A DNA stretch of 64,000 bases from Acidipropionibacterium sp. (GCA_022647765.1 JALCLH010000012.1:57002-121001); one strand, 5' to 3'. Positions 9,339 through 19,020 are shown, numbered from the stretch's first letter. Numbers and translations are program-made. Notes: generated from the letters alone by a model not told the origin.

Positions 9339-10217
9339 TCACCCCAGCAGGGCCCCCGCCAGCAGCCCGACCGATCCGGCGAGCTCGGCGAAACCGGTGT
9401 CCTTCAGGGCCTTCACCAGCACCATCCCGGTGGCCCCGGTGGCCATCGCCCTGACCGGCCCGACCAGGAAGACCGTCATCGCCAGTCCGAGCAGGGACCA
9501 CCAGCCGGTCAGCGCCGCCACCGCGACCACCCCGGCCAGGGCCAGCACCACCAGCGCCACGTAGAAGACGCGGGTGCCGGCGTCCCCCAGCCGGGTGGCC
9601 AGGGTGCGCTTGCCGGAGACCCGGTCGCCGTCGATGTCGCGCAGATTGTTGGCGACCAGCACCGCGCAGGCCAGCAGGCCGAAGACGACGCCGGTCACCC
9701 AGGTGGCCGCGACCACCCTGCCGGCCACCACATAGGTCGTCCCGCAGACCGCGACCAGGCCGAAGAAGACGAAGACGAAGATCTCCCCGAGACCGGCGTA
9801 CCCGTAGGGGTGGGAGCCGCCGGTGTAGAACCAGGCCGCCAGCACGCAGGCCACCCCGACCGCCAGCAGCCACCAGTGCCCGGTGAGCACCACCAGGGCC
9901 AGCCCGGCCAGCCCGGCGACGCCGAAGCAGCCGAAGGCGGCGGCCCTCACCTGCCCCGGCCTGGCGGCCCCGGAGCCGACCAGCCGCAGCGGCCCGACCC
10001 GGTCGGGGCCGTCGGAGCCGCGAATCCCGTCGGAGTAGTCGTTGGAGAAGTTGACGCCGATCACCAGGGCCAGCGCCACCACCAGGGCCAGCACGGCGGG
10101 CAGCGGGCTGAACCTCCCGATCGCCACTGCCGATGCGACCCCGGCGATCACCGATGAGATCGAGATCGGCAGGGTTCGCAGCCGCGCCCCCTCGATCCAC
10201 TGACCCGCAGTCGCCAT
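9339..10217 (-). CDS. menA: 1,4-dihydroxy-2-naphthoate polyprenyltransferase
   Basis: A 292-residue UbiA-family membrane prenyltransferase that attaches the polyprenyl chain to dihydroxynaphthoate, the step before MenG. The first Asp-rich motif is [20 protein letters not shown] and the second is [18 protein letters not shown], both as expected for magnesium-diphosphate binding. About eight hydrophobic helices follow the usual spacing. Length is normal. The ATG at 10217 begins [20 protein letters not shown], a standard MenA N-terminus. It lies in a menaquinone region with menF and menG, but on the opposite strand and not in one operon. Confidence 0.93.
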   Translation of the reverse strand: MATAGQWIEGARLRTLPISISSVIAGVASAVAIGRFSPLPAVLALVVALALVIGVNFSNDYSDGIRGSDGPDRVGPLRLVGSGAARPGQVRAAAFGCFGVAGLAGLALVVLTGHWWLLAVGVACVLAAWFYTGGSHPYGYAGLGEIFVFVFFGLVAVCGTTYVVAGRVVAATWVTGVVFGLLACAVLVANNLRDIDGDRVSGKRTLATRLGDAGTRVFYVALVVLALAGVVAVAALTGWWSLLGLAMTVFLVGPVRAMATGATGMVLVKALKDTGFAELAGSVGLLAGALLG

Positions 10218-10466
10218 GTCTCTCCCGTCTCCGCTCAGTCTCGGACGCGTATCCGCTCAGTCTCGGCGCGTTGAAGCGCGCACCCCCGAGCCTCTCACAC
10301 CCGGTCCTCCGCACGGCGTCTCACACCTCGGCTGAGCGATCTGCGCACAGACGGACCCCGGGGTCTAGCGTTGATCAGGTATGCCTCTCGGTACAGTTGA
10401 GTGAGCGATGCGGACGAGCCGAGCAGAGGGCCGGATGTACGGAACAGAGCGGGGGACCCATCTGCA

Positions 10467-11753
10467 ATGAGAACGATGTTCGCCAGCATGAGCATCCCCA
10501 ACTACCGGATCTTCTTCGTCGGCACCCTGATGGCGAATCTCGGGCAGTGGATCGCGCGCACCGCCCAGTCCTGGCTGGTGCTGACCATCCTCACCCACGG
10601 CAACGCCTCGGCCCTGGGCTGGGTGACCGCGATCAACTTCCTGCCGATCCTGCTGCTCACCCCGTGGGCGGGCGCCCTGGCCGACCGATTCCCGAAGCGC
10701 CGGATCATGGTGGTCGCCCAGATCGTGCTGCTCATCGACGCCACCGTGCTGGCCATTCTGGTGCTCACCGGGCACGCCCAGCTGTGGATGGTGTTCATGT
10801 TCGCCGGCCTCGACGGGATCGCCTCCTCCTTCTACAGCCCGGCCATGCAGTCCTTCGTCTCCGAGGTGGTGCCGCTGTCCCAGCTGAGCAATGCGATCGG
10901 CCTCAACAGCGCCTCCTTCAACGGCGCCCGCCTGCTGGGACCGGGCCTGGCCGGGCTGCTCATCGCCGCCTTCGGGGTGGGCTGGGTGATGACCATCAAC
11001 GTCGGCCTGTTCGCCCTGTTCATCGTCTCGCTCATCATGCTGCGCTCCGAGCAGCTGCACCCCGCGCCCGCGCCGACCGAGAAGGCCACCGTGCGCGACG
11101 GCGTCTCCTATGTGCGGGGCCGCCCCGACCTGATCCTGCTGCTGTTCATCGGCTTCATGATGGGAACCTTCGGGTTCAACTTCAACATCTCCGACGCCGT
11201 GATGGCCACCCAGGCCTTCGGCAAGGGGTCCGGGGAGTTCGGCCTGCTCGGCTCGGTGATGGGGATCGGCGCCATCATCGCGGCGCTGGGCGCGGCCAGA
11301 CGGCGTCCCCGGCTGCGCTACATCGAACTGGCCCTGGTGGTCTACACCGTCTCGATGGCGGCGGCCACCTTCGCGCCGAGCTACGGCATCTTCGCCGCCT
11401 GGATGGCGCCGGTCGGCTGGGGCGCGGTCGGCACCACGATCATCGCCAACTCCTTGGTGCAGACCTCAGTCTCACCGCAGATGCGCGGCCGGGTGATGAG
11501 CTTCTGGGCCCTGGTGGTGATGGGCGGGACGCCGCTCGTCTCACCGATCGTCGGCTGGCTGGGAGACGCCGTCGGCCCCCGGGCCACCGTCGGCTTCGGG
11601 GCGATCTTCCTGGGCCTGACCTTCGTCGTCGTCACCGTCGTGGTGATGCGCAACGACCAGATCCGGGTGCACTTCGACCCGAGCCGGAAGGCCCCCTGGC
11701 TGCGGATGGTGCGCGGCCACGTCACCGTGGACTACGAGCGGCACACCCGCTGA
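10467..11753 (+). CDS. Major facilitator superfamily transporter
   Basis: A 428-residue MFS permease of the MFS_3 (enterobactin exporter/EntS-like) type, with ~12 hydrophobic segments. Visible features are the N-terminal [28 protein letters not shown] and the loop [14 protein letters not shown] between helices 2 and 3. The ATG at 10467 is preceded by GGGGGA; an upstream in-frame GTG at 10401 adds 22 hydrophilic residues without a ribosome site. Such proteins export small molecules or drugs; the substrate is unknown. The upstream gap (10218-10466) contains a short direct repeat, TCCGCTCAGTCTCGG, near 10235-10265. Confidence 0.85.
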   Translation: MRTMFASMSIPNYRIFFVGTLMANLGQWIARTAQSWLVLTILTHGNASALGWVTAINFLPILLLTPWAGALADRFPKRRIMVVAQIVLLIDATVLAILVLTGHAQLWMVFMFAGLDGIASSFYSPAMQSFVSEVVPLSQLSNAIGLNSASFNGARLLGPGLAGLLIAAFGVGWVMTINVGLFALFIVSLIMLRSEQLHPAPAPTEKATVRDGVSYVRGRPDLILLLFIGFMMGTFGFNFNISDAVMATQAFGKGSGEFGLLGSVMGIGAIIAALGAARRRPRLRYIELALVVYTVSMAAATFAPSYGIFAAWMAPVGWGAVGTTIIANSLVQTSVSPQMRGRVMSFWALVVMGGTPLVSPIVGWLGDAVGPRATVGFGAIFLGLTFVVVTVVVMRNDQIRVHFDPSRKAPWLRMVRGHVTVDYERHTR

Positions 11754-11833
11754 GCTCGGGTCGCGGGCCTGCCAGGAGGGCCGGAGATCGGCGAATCCTT
11801 GGCGGCGTCGGCGGCGAGTGGTTGACTTGTGCC

Positions 11834-12835
11834 ATGAAGAAACTCATCAATGCTGTTGAGGACATCGTCACAGACTCATTGGTCGGCGTCGCCGCCGCCC
11901 ACCCCGATTCGCTCACCGTCGACCTGCAGAACAGCGTGGTCCTGCGCGCCGACGCCCCCCGCACCGGCAAGGTCGGACTGGTCTCCGGCGGCGGCTCGGG
12001 CCACGAACCCATGCACAGCGGATATGTCGGCTACGGGATGCTGGACGCCGCCTGCTGCGGTCAGGTCTTCACCTCCCCGGTGCCCGACCAGATGATGGCC
12101 GCCGACAAGGCGGTGGACGGCGGGGCCGGCGTCCTGCACATCGTCAAGAACTACACCGGCGACGTGATGAACTTCGACATGGCCGCCGAGATGTCGGCCG
12201 CCGAGACCGGCACCCGGATCGAGTCGGTGCTGGTCGCCGACGACGTCGCCGTCCAGGACTCGCTGTTCACCGCGGGGCGCCGCGGGGTCGGGCTCACCGT
12301 CCTGATGGAGAAGATCCTGGGGGCCGCCGCTGAGACCGGCCGCGACCTCGACGCGCTGCTCGATCTGGGCGCGAAGGTCAACGACGGCGGCCGGTCCTTC
12401 GGGCTGGCCCTCACCTCCTGCGTGGTGCCGGCGGCCGGTCAGCCCACCTTCGAGCTGGACGAGGACGAGGTCGAGCTGGGCATCGGGATCCACGGCGAGC
12501 CGGGCCGCGAGCGGGCCAAGCTGGGGACCGCCGCGCAGGTGGCCGAGCAGATCGTGGAGCCGATCCTCGCCGATCTGGACTTCACCGGTACCCCGGTGAT
12601 CGCGATGCTCAACGGGATGGGCGGCACCCCGCTGATCGAGCAGTATCTGGTGTGGGGTGAGGTGTCCAAGGTGCTCTCCGGCAAGGGGGTCGCGATCGCC
12701 AGAACGCTGGTCGGCAACCACATCACCTCGCTGGAGATGGCAGGATGTTCCCTGACACTGCTGAAGGCCGACGACGATCTGCTCACTCTGTGGGACGCGC
12801 CGGTCAATACTCCTGGACTTCGATGGGGATGCTGA
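11834..12835 (+). CDS. dhaK: Dihydroxyacetone kinase, substrate-binding subunit DhaK
   Basis: A 333-residue DhaK, the subunit that covalently binds dihydroxyacetone as a hemiaminal with a His. The dihydroxyacetone-binding motif [17 protein letters not shown] is near residue 50, and the catalytic His lies in [12 protein letters not shown] near residue 220. With DhaL and DhaM it forms the phosphotransferase-system dihydroxyacetone kinase that makes dihydroxyacetone phosphate. It is the first gene of dhaKLM; dhaL follows 3 bases after its stop. The start at [12 protein letters not shown] is the standard one. Confidence 0.95.
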   Translation: MKKLINAVEDIVTDSLVGVAAAHPDSLTVDLQNSVVLRADAPRTGKVGLVSGGGSGHEPMHSGYVGYGMLDAACCGQVFTSPVPDQMMAADKAVDGGAGVLHIVKNYTGDVMNFDMAAEMSAAETGTRIESVLVADDVAVQDSLFTAGRRGVGLTVLMEKILGAAAETGRDLDALLDLGAKVNDGGRSFGLALTSCVVPAAGQPTFELDEDEVELGIGIHGEPGRERAKLGTAAQVAEQIVEPILADLDFTGTPVIAMLNGMGGTPLIEQYLVWGEVSKVLSGKGVAIARTLVGNHITSLEMAGCSLTLLKADDDLLTLWDAPVNTPGLRWGC

Positions 12836-12838
12836 TAC

Positions 12839-13468
12839 ATGTCTGATCTTTCGGCGCAGGCCGTCTCGACGTGGCTGAAGGACTACGCCGACGTCATCAC
12901 CGAGAACGCCAACTACCTCACCGATCTGGACCGCCAGATCGGCGACGCGGACCACGGCTCGAACATGTCCCGCGGCATGTCGGCGGTCGCCGCTCTCGAT
13001 CCGGCATCCTTCGCCGACGCCTCCGGACTGCTCAAGAAGGCCGGAATGACCCTGGTGAGCACCGTCGGAGGCGCCTCCGGTCCGCTCTACGGCACCTTCT
13101 TCCTGCGGCTGGGCACCACCCTCACCACCGATGGGGAGCTCTCCGCCGAGAAGTTCGCCGCGGCGATGAAGGCCGGGCTGGACGGCATCGTGGCCCGCGG
13201 CAAGGCCTCCCAGGGGGACAAGACCCTGGTCGACTCGCTGACCCCGGCGGTCGAGGCCGCCCAGGACGCCGCCGCCGCGGGCAAGAGCCTGGCCGAGTCC
13301 CTGCAGGCCGCCTCGGCGGCCGCCGACAAGGGGCGCGACGCCACCGTCGAGATGATCGCCAGGCGCGGCCGGGCCTCCTATCTGGGCGAGCGCTCGCGCG
13401 GCCACCAGGATCCCGGCGCCACCTCGATGGCCCTTCTCATCGACAGCGCCGCGCGCTGTCTGGCCTGA
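12839..13468 (+). CDS. dhaL: Dihydroxyacetone kinase, ADP-binding subunit DhaL
   Basis: A 209-residue DhaL, which holds the tightly bound ADP that is rephosphorylated by DhaM and passes phosphate to dihydroxyacetone. The Mg-ADP motif DRQIGDADHGSNMSRG sits near residue 30, the segment VGGASGPLYGTFFLR around residue 80, and GRASYLGERSRGHQDPGATS at the C-terminus. Length is normal. It is the middle gene of the operon, 3 bases after dhaK and 13 bases before dhaM. Confidence 0.95.
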   Translation: MSDLSAQAVSTWLKDYADVITENANYLTDLDRQIGDADHGSNMSRGMSAVAALDPASFADASGLLKKAGMTLVSTVGGASGPLYGTFFLRLGTTLTTDGELSAEKFAAAMKAGLDGIVARGKASQGDKTLVDSLTPAVEAAQDAAAAGKSLAESLQAASAAADKGRDATVEMIARRGRASYLGERSRGHQDPGATSMALLIDSAARCLA

Positions 13469-13481
13469 TGGGGGAAAGATC

Positions 13482-13934
13482 ATGACGGACGCCGTGACGG
13501 GCGATGATTCGCAGCCTCCGATGCCCTCCTGCGTGGGGATCATCGTGGTCTCCCACAGCCGCCCGCTGGCCAGGGCGGCCGTCGAGCTCGCCGAGCAGAT
13601 GGTGCCCGCCGACAAGCCCCCGGTGAGGATCGCGGCCGGGTTGGACGAGACCACCCTGGGGACCGACGCCGCGGCCGTGAGCTCGGCGATCGAGGAGCTC
13701 TCGGACTGTCCGGGAATCCTCGTCCTGGTCGATCTGGGCTCCTCGATCCTGTCGGCGGAGATGGCCCGCGAGTTCATCGACCCGGAGCTCGCCGCGAAGG
13801 TGCGGATCAGCCCCGGACCGCTGGTGGAGGGCCTGGTGGTGGCGGTGGTCACGGCGTCCACCGGCGCCGATCTGGACGCCGTCGCCGCCGAAACCGCCAA
13901 CGCCCTGCAGCCCAAGCAGCAGCAGCTCTCGTGA
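13482..13934 (+). CDS. dhaM: Dihydroxyacetone kinase phosphotransferase subunit DhaM (EIIA-mannose type)
   Basis: A 150-residue single-domain DhaM. The phosphorylatable His is in GIIVVSHSRPLARAAVELA, and the core motif ILVLVDLGSSILSAEMA is typical of the family. It takes phosphate from HPr of the PEP:sugar phosphotransferase system and passes it to DhaL. Unlike the E. coli protein it lacks fused HPr and EI-like domains, so it must rely on general EI and HPr encoded elsewhere. It has an extra ~15-residue acidic N-terminus, and GGGGGAAAG precedes the ATG. Confidence 0.9.
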   Translation: MTDAVTGDDSQPPMPSCVGIIVVSHSRPLARAAVELAEQMVPADKPPVRIAAGLDETTLGTDAAAVSSAIEELSDCPGILVLVDLGSSILSAEMAREFIDPELAAKVRISPGPLVEGLVVAVVTASTGADLDAVAAETANALQPKQQQLS

Positions 13935-14041
13935 GTCGCGGGTTCGACTGCGCGCCGAAGATGATCGGATGCGCAGCCGAATCGCTCAATCGCGCATGAT
14001 CAATCGCGCATGAGTCGGCTGCTCTCCGTAGGATGGCGGTC

Positions 14042-14878
14042 ATGACCGATGCCACTCGTCTTTTCGCTCCGCCCCACCGCGCCGTCATCATGGCGCGCGG
14101 GCTCGGCACCCGGATGCGCAGGGCCGCCGAGGGGGTCACCCTCGCCGAGGGCCAGGCCGCGGCGGCCGCCGCCGGGGTCAAGGCGATGATCACCCTCAAC
14201 GACCGGCCCTTCCTCGATCACGTCATCTCCACCCTGGCCGATGTCGGCTACGACGAGTTCTGCCTGGTGATCGGCCCCGAGCACCAGATGATCCGCGACT
14301 ACTACGACGGCCTGGACAAGACCCGCGTCTCCATCTCCTACGCCGTCCAGGACGAGCCGCTGGGCACCGCCGACGCGGTGGCCGCCGCCGAGTCCTTCGC
14401 CGGCGACGACCGCGTCCTGGTGGTCAACTCCGACAACTTCTACCCGGGACGGGCGGTCGCGATGCTGGCCGGGGTGCCGGCGTCGGCGACCCTCGGGTTC
14501 TTGAAGCACTCGATGATCGCCGAGTCGAATATCGACCCCGACCGGATCGCCGCCTTCGCCCTGCTGAAGGCCGACGCCTCCCACCAGCTCACCGAGATCA
14601 TCGAGAAGCCCGCCCCCGAGATCGTGGCGGCCGCCGGGCCGGATGCCCTGGTCTCGATGAACTGCTTCCTGCTCACCCCGAGGATCTTCGAGGCCTGTCG
14701 CAGCATCGAGAAGTCCGAGCGCGGCGAGTTCGAGATCGTCGACGCCGTGCGCTGGATGGTGCAGGCCGGGGAGCGGTTCGACGTCGTCCCGGTCGACGCC
14801 GGCGTGCTGGACATGTCCAGCCGCGGCGACATCGCGCCGGTCGAAGCGGCCCTGGGCGATCACCGGGCCGTGCTGTGA
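14042..14878 (+). CDS. Sugar-1-phosphate nucleotidyltransferase
   Basis: A 278-residue NTP_transferase protein. The nucleotide-binding N-terminus reads AVIMARGLGTRMRRAAEG, a variant of GGxGTRL...K. The body has GYDEFCLVIGPEHQMIRDYY, VQDEPLGTADAVAAAE and VVNSDNFYP. The latter holds the metal-binding Asp, and EIIEKPAPE follows. The family joins a sugar phosphate to an NTP. The ATG at 14042 has TAGGATGG 5 bases upstream. Its stop overlaps the start of the GHMP kinase gene, so a kinase and a nucleotidyltransferase probably act in sequence to make an activated sugar. The sugar is unknown. Confidence 0.85.
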   Translation: MTDATRLFAPPHRAVIMARGLGTRMRRAAEGVTLAEGQAAAAAAGVKAMITLNDRPFLDHVISTLADVGYDEFCLVIGPEHQMIRDYYDGLDKTRVSISYAVQDEPLGTADAVAAAESFAGDDRVLVVNSDNFYPGRAVAMLAGVPASATLGFLKHSMIAESNIDPDRIAAFALLKADASHQLTEIIEKPAPEIVAAAGPDALVSMNCFLLTPRIFEACRSIEKSERGEFEIVDAVRWMVQAGERFDVVPVDAGVLDMSSRGDIAPVEAALGDHRAVL

Positions 14879-16224
14879 GTACCGGGGCGGTGAACTCGGC
14901 AGGGCCTGTGAATGCGGGCGGCGCTGTGGGCGCGCCGGCGCTCGGTGAGCAGGTGCGCTTCTTCGTGCCCGGGCGGATCGAAGTGCTCGGCAAGCACACC
15001 GACTACGCCGGAGGGCGCACTCTGGTGGCCGCGGTGGACCGCGGCGTCACCATCACCTGCTCCCCCACGTCTTTCTCCCCCACCGGCCCGGCCTCCGGGA
15101 TCACCGCCCGCTCCCTCGCGCTTCCCGGCGACCTGCGCATCCTCGCCGGCGCCGACCCGCAGCTGCCGACCGGCCACTGGGGCCGATACGTCCAGACCGT
15201 GGTGGACCGGCTCACCGACAACTTCGGCGCGCTCGCCCCCTGCGACATCACGATCTCCAGCGATCTTCCGCTGGCCAGCGGGATGAGCTCCTCCTCGGCC
15301 CTGGTGAGTGCGCTGGTGCTGGCGCTGGCCGACGCCAACGGGTTCAGAAACTCCGAGCGATGGCGGCGCAATGTCGCCGACCGGGCCGATCTGGCCCAGT
15401 ACCTGGCCTGTTTCGAGAACGGGATGAGTTTCAAGGAGCTGGCCGGGGCCGCCGGTGTGGGCACCTTCGGGGGTTCCGAGGACCACACCGCGATGGTGTT
15501 CAGCCAGGAGGGCGAGCTGGGCCAGTTCCGGTTCTGCCCGATCCGGCTGGAGAAGCGGGTCCGGCTGCCCGAGGATCTGGCTCTGATCGTGCTGGTGAGC
15601 GGCGTGGCCGCCGAGAAGACCGGCGCCGCGCGTGAGCTGTACAACCGGGCATCGCTGTCGACCCGGGAGATCCTGAGCCGCTGGAACGAGAGCACCGGCA
15701 GGAGGGACGCCGTGCTGGCCGACGCTCTGACCGTCGATCCGCAGGCCACCCGACTGCACCGCCTGGTGGCCGGCGACGACTACCTCACCCGGCGTCTGGA
15801 CCACTTCCTGGCCGAGTCCGAGCAGATCATTCCGGCCGCCACCGATGCCCTGGAGGCCGGCGACCTGACCGCCTTCGGGGACGCCGTCGACGAGTCCCAG
15901 CGAGTGGCCGAGACCCTGCTCGGCAATCAGGTGCCCGAGACGATCGCCCTGGCCCGGATCGCCAGAGCCGATCTGTCGGCGGTCGCCGCCTGCTCCTTCG
16001 GGGCCGGCTTCGGCGGCTCGGTATGGGCCGCAGCGCCGAGCGCCGACGCCGAGGACTTCGCCGCCGAGTGGCTGCGCCGCTACGCCGTGGAGTTCCCGGA
16101 GGTCGCATCCCGGGCCACCACCATGGTGACCCGCCCCGGGACCGTCGGCCCGCAGGCTCTGAACTGTTGGTGCGACCGTCTCCCATCGCCGCGTGAGTCT
16201 CAGGACGTTATTCACAGCGGGTGA
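14875..16224 (+). CDS. Galactokinase-like GHMP sugar kinase, 3' end rewritten by an insertion sequence
   Basis: A 449-residue GHMP kinase. The galactokinase signature appears as GRIEVLGKHTDYAGG (GKH instead of the usual GEH), the ATP-binding loop is LPLASGMSSSSAL, and the third motif is SFGAGFGGSVWA. It would phosphorylate a sugar at C1, feeding the nucleotidyltransferase whose stop codon overlaps its GTG start. The natural C-terminus seems to end near RPGTVGPQAL. The last seven residues and the stop codon lie within the left end of the insertion sequence that starts at 16203. This changes only the tail and probably leaves activity intact. Confidence 0.85.
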   Translation: MSTGAVNSAGPVNAGGAVGAPALGEQVRFFVPGRIEVLGKHTDYAGGRTLVAAVDRGVTITCSPTSFSPTGPASGITARSLALPGDLRILAGADPQLPTGHWGRYVQTVVDRLTDNFGALAPCDITISSDLPLASGMSSSSALVSALVLALADANGFRNSERWRRNVADRADLAQYLACFENGMSFKELAGAAGVGTFGGSEDHTAMVFSQEGELGQFRFCPIRLEKRVRLPEDLALIVLVSGVAAEKTGAARELYNRASLSTREILSRWNESTGRRDAVLADALTVDPQATRLHRLVAGDDYLTRRLDHFLAESEQIIPAATDALEAGDLTAFGDAVDESQRVAETLLGNQVPETIALARIARADLSAVAACSFGAGFGGSVWAAAPSADAEDFAAEWLRRYAVEFPEVASRATTMVTRPGTVGPQALNCWCDRLPSPRESQDVIHSG

Positions 16225-16317
16225 ATCCGGCAAGATTCTCTCATTTTCAAGAAAAGCATCGGCCCCTTCGAATATAATGAGGTTTGCAACCAAAAACAAT
16301 ACATTCGAAGGCGACCG

Positions 16318-16405
16318 ATGCGCTACCAGACTACTACAGGACTCGACCCCGACGACATGACCGAACTCGTCGCCAGAATCCACGACATCCTCACCAGCCT
16401 CGATC
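16318..16405 (+). pseudogene. IS5-like transposase, N-terminal fragment
   Basis: From ATG 16318 the frame reads MRYQTTTGLDPDDMTELV and continues for about 30 residues up to the inserted IS1380-type element. The first ribosome-site-like sequence is GAAGGCGACC. This is the start of the transposase whose remainder is at 18087-18785. The fragment alone lacks all catalytic residues. Confidence 0.75.
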
Positions 16406-18070
16406 TTTCATCGTTCGGGGGCCGGTCATCGCCCGGCGGCTGTGCCGCCGGTCCGGTACCCGATTCTGCCAGAAGAACATGACGATCCGCCGCATCACGC
16501 TGCGCAGGGCGGGCGGTCCAGGCCGAGGGTCTCCAGGTCGAAGGCGAGCAGAAGCCAGGCCGACGGCCTACCCGGCCGGGACCGGCAGGCCCCGCATCGC
16601 GAGCACCGCCGCGGCGACCGTGGCCGCCCAGCGATGCCGATCCGAGACGTGCAACACCACCCGCCGCCCACTCCGCGCGATGGTTGCGGGCACTACGAAC
16701 AGGCGATGCCGCAGCTTCTTCGGCTCCCACCTGCGCACCGCCTCCTGCGGGTGGGCCAGCAGTCCCATCCACGCCAACAGGTCACAGGCCATCGCCACGA
16801 TCTGACACCAGATCCGGTTCTGCCCGAACCCATACAACGGCAGGTTCACCAGCCCCGTGTCCTTCGCATTACGGATCCGGTCCTCGCACCGGGCCCGCCG
16901 CCGATGCCGCACCTCCAGATCCGGCAACTGACCCTTCGTCGCATTCGTGGCGAACGCGGTCAACCGGTAGCCGTCCACATCATCGAACCGCAACTCAGCC
17001 CCCGCATCGGGATACTCCCGGCGCACGATGACCCGCATCCCCGCAGGCCACCCCGAAAGGTCCAGCAGCCCCGTGAACTCGGCCACATCGGCGCCCTCAC
17101 GCACCCCACCGTCGCTGGTGTAGGCCGGAGTCCACACCTCTTCGGGGATCTTCTCGTACAACTCCGGTGTGTCCATCGGCAGCGTGAACCCCACCGAATA
17201 CGACACCCGCCGGCGCACCAACTCGTTCAGCGTCTCGTGGGTCGACCCGGCCCCATCAATCCTGACCAGGACCTTGCGGCCGGGCCGCGAGCCGACCCCG
17301 GCCTGGTCCAGGGCCGCCCGGATCACCAGCTTGTGGTCGGCGGCCGTATTCGACCCGGCGTTGCCCGGACGCAGCATCACCGCAGCCATCTCACCGGAAC
17401 CGGCCGCTCCGTGATCGATGAACGCGCACAACGGATGGTGCCCGTAACCCTTCTTGAACGTCGGGGCCGCCTCCTCCTTGTCCGAATGGGCGGTCACAAG
17501 CGTCGCGTCCACATCGATGATCAACGGATCCGCAGCGCTGATCCCGGAGTTCGGGGCATGATCACCGGCCAGCGCCCACACGCGGGCCCGGGCGGTCTTC
17601 CGGGCGCGGCCGATGGCTTTCTCCGCGCGCTCGGCGTTGTCACCGAGCAGACTGATGAGTCGGGAGACGGTGGGGTCGGAGGCCACCGGCCCGTAGAGGC
17701 CGGGTTCGGCGCGGACCTCCGACAGGTCGGACAGGCAGTCCCCGCCCAGCGCCACCGACAAGGCCAGATCGCAGACGATCTTTCCCGGATCGTGGGTGGC
17801 CAAGGGTTTCGCCCACCGGGACAGGGCCGCCGAGAGCTCCGTGTCGAGGCCGGAGGCGCGGATGGTCTCGGTCAGCAGGATGCCGCCGGCCTGGCCGATG
17901 GCGGGGATGGTGGCGGTGTCGATGTGGAGGCGGGGGTATGAGCCGGTAGTCTTCATCTTGAAGGTGCTCCTCGTCTTGACGGACAGTGACTCTTTGACAA
18001 GCCCTATCCTGCCAAGCCAGGAGCACCTTCAGCTACTCCGGGCCCCGTCCTGGGACGCTCAACGATGAAA
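16406..18070. mobile_element. IS1380-family insertion sequence (boundaries approximate)
   Basis: A ~1665-bp unit inside the IS5-like transposase gene. The proposed ends carry a 10-bp inverted repeat, TTTCATCGTT at 16406-16415 and AACGATGAAA at 18061-18070. I could not find a clear target duplication, so the exact ends are uncertain by a few bases. The length and single transposase gene fit the IS1380 family. A 12-bp inverted repeat (GAAGGTGCTCCT at 17960-17971 and its complement at 18019-18030) lies just upstream of the transposase and could form a hairpin in its leader. Confidence 0.65.
16568..17956 (-). CDS. IS1380-family transposase
   Basis: A complete 462-residue DDE transposase of the IS1380 type. 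Recognisable parts are the N-terminal GLDTELSAALSRWAKPLATHDPGKIVCDLALS, the first catalytic Asp region DPLIIDVDATLVTAHSDKE, KVLVRIDGAGSTHETLNEL with the second Asp, and the C-terminal RCEDRIRNAKDTGL with the Glu and NRIWCQIVAMACDLLAW. The ATG at 17956 has AGGAGCACC upstream. No frameshift is seen, so this element may still be mobile. Confidence 0.92.
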   Translation of the reverse strand: MKTTGSYPRLHIDTATIPAIGQAGGILLTETIRASGLDTELSAALSRWAKPLATHDPGKIVCDLALSVALGGDCLSDLSEVRAEPGLYGPVASDPTVSRLISLLGDNAERAEKAIGRARKTARARVWALAGDHAPNSGISAADPLIIDVDATLVTAHSDKEEAAPTFKKGYGHHPLCAFIDHGAAGSGEMAAVMLRPGNAGSNTAADHKLVIRAALDQAGVGSRPGRKVLVRIDGAGSTHETLNELVRRRVSYSVGFTLPMDTPELYEKIPEEVWTPAYTSDGGVREGADVAEFTGLLDLSGWPAGMRVIVRREYPDAGAELRFDDVDGYRLTAFATNATKGQLPDLEVRHRRRARCEDRIRNAKDTGLVNLPLYGFGQNRIWCQIVAMACDLLAWMGLLAHPQEAVRRWEPKKLRHRLFVVPATIARSGRRVVLHVSDRHRWAATVAAAVLAMRGLPVPAG

Positions 18071-18086
18071 TACCCAGGCCAGCCGT

Positions 18087-18785
18087 GGCATCGACCTGTC
18101 GGGCCACCGGCTCGGCCTGTACCGCCAGGTCGAACTCACCCTCATCCTCCTGCGCCAGGACATCGTCCAGATGTGCGCCGCCGACCTCTACGGGATCTCC
18201 CAACCCACGATCTCCCGGATCTGGCGGCGCATCCTGCCCCTGCTCGACGAGGTCCTGGTGACGGAGGGGATCAGCCTGGAAGAGGCCGTCGCCCAGGGCG
18301 AGCCCGTTCTCATCGACGGGACGTTCATTCCCACCGGGAACCGCCCCGCCAGCGGGAAGCAGACGGAGAAGGACCTGTACTCGGGCAAGCACCACCTCCA
18401 GTGCCCCAACATCCAGGTCGCCGGGACCCTGCACGGTGATCTGATCGCCACCTCTGAACCGGTGCCCGGACGCCGGCACGACTCGGCGGCCCTCCAGCTG
18501 TGCGGCTGGGACCAGATCCTGGCCGACTCGACGTGGATCGCCGACACCGCCTACATCGGCGCCGGTGCGATCACCCCGATCAAGAAGACCCCTGGACGCG
18601 ACCGGCTGGACTGGGAGAAGACGTTCAATCACGACGTGTCGAGTCTCCGGTCGAGAATCGAGCATATTATCGGTCATTTGAAGAATTGGAAGATTCTCGC
18701 GAAGGGGTATCGGGGCCGTCTGGCGGAACTTCCTACAATCATCAGAATCGTGACACGACTGGAACTCTACCGGATTGGCTGGTAA
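18087..18785 (+). pseudogene. IS5-like transposase, C-terminal fragment
   Basis: About 230 residues of a DDE superfamily transposase, continuing the gene that starts at 16318. It reads GIDLSGHRLGLYRQVELTL, a helix-turn-helix ADLYGISQPTISRIWRRI, then PVLIDGTFIPTGNRP with the first Asp, WIADTAYIGAGAITPIKK with the second, and RSRIEHIIGHLKNWKIL with the Glu. It ends at the stop at 18785, just before the terminal inverted repeat. The IS1380-type insertion separates it from its promoter and N-terminus. Confidence 0.85.
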
Positions 18786-18948
18786 CCACCGATGAATAAC
18801 GTCCTCACTGCATGAGACGTCATCTCCTACGGTGAGACAAATGTGACGGATAGCGAAATCTCGCCTACGTTTTCTTCAACAGCTCAGACAGCGCGACGAC
18901 ATCTCCGTCGAACGCACAGCCAATGAGCCGGAACGGAAGGAGGAGGCC

Positions 18949-19020
18949 ATGAGCGCAACGACGTTCAACGAACACAAGAACGCTGCCTCCGGCACCTTCC
19001 GCTCGTGTCGCTGTCGATGA
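18949..19020 (+). CDS. Short cysteine-containing ORF, putative leader peptide of the sulfur cluster
   Basis: A 23-codon ORF, MSATTFNEHKNAASGTFRSC ending RCR, with two TGT Cys codons three and five codons before the stop or near it (SCRCR). A very strong ribosome site, GGAAGGAGGAGG, ends 3 bases before the ATG. It sits ~240 bases upstream of the first alkylsulfatase-like gene, in an otherwise gene-free stretch (18806-19258). In actinobacteria, short ORFs with clustered Cys codons upstream of sulfur genes are known to sense cysteine supply by ribosome stalling. A comparable ORF lies before the second sulfatase at 30590. Function is inferred, not demonstrated. Confidence 0.5.
   Translation: MSATTFNEHKNAASGTFRSCRCR

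Larger units (their letters stand above)
16203..18804. mobile_element. IS5-like insertion sequence, interrupted by an IS1380-family element
   Basis: The ends are a 12-bp perfect inverted repeat, GGACGTTATTCA at 16203-16214 and its complement at 18793-18804, flanked by a TCA direct repeat (16200-16202 and 18805-18807). A TNA target duplication fits some IS5 subgroups. The element carries a DDE transposase gene in the rightward direction, split by a second element of about 1.66 kb. A TATAAT box at 16273-16278 and the inverted repeat CTTCGAAT/ATTCGAAG lie before the transposase start. Confidence 0.85.

Noticed and set aside
11876..13915. A 679-codon minus-strand open frame opposite dhaKLM
   Set aside because: It is antisense to three clear kinase subunits, rich in His/Gly/Arg, with no recognisable motif.
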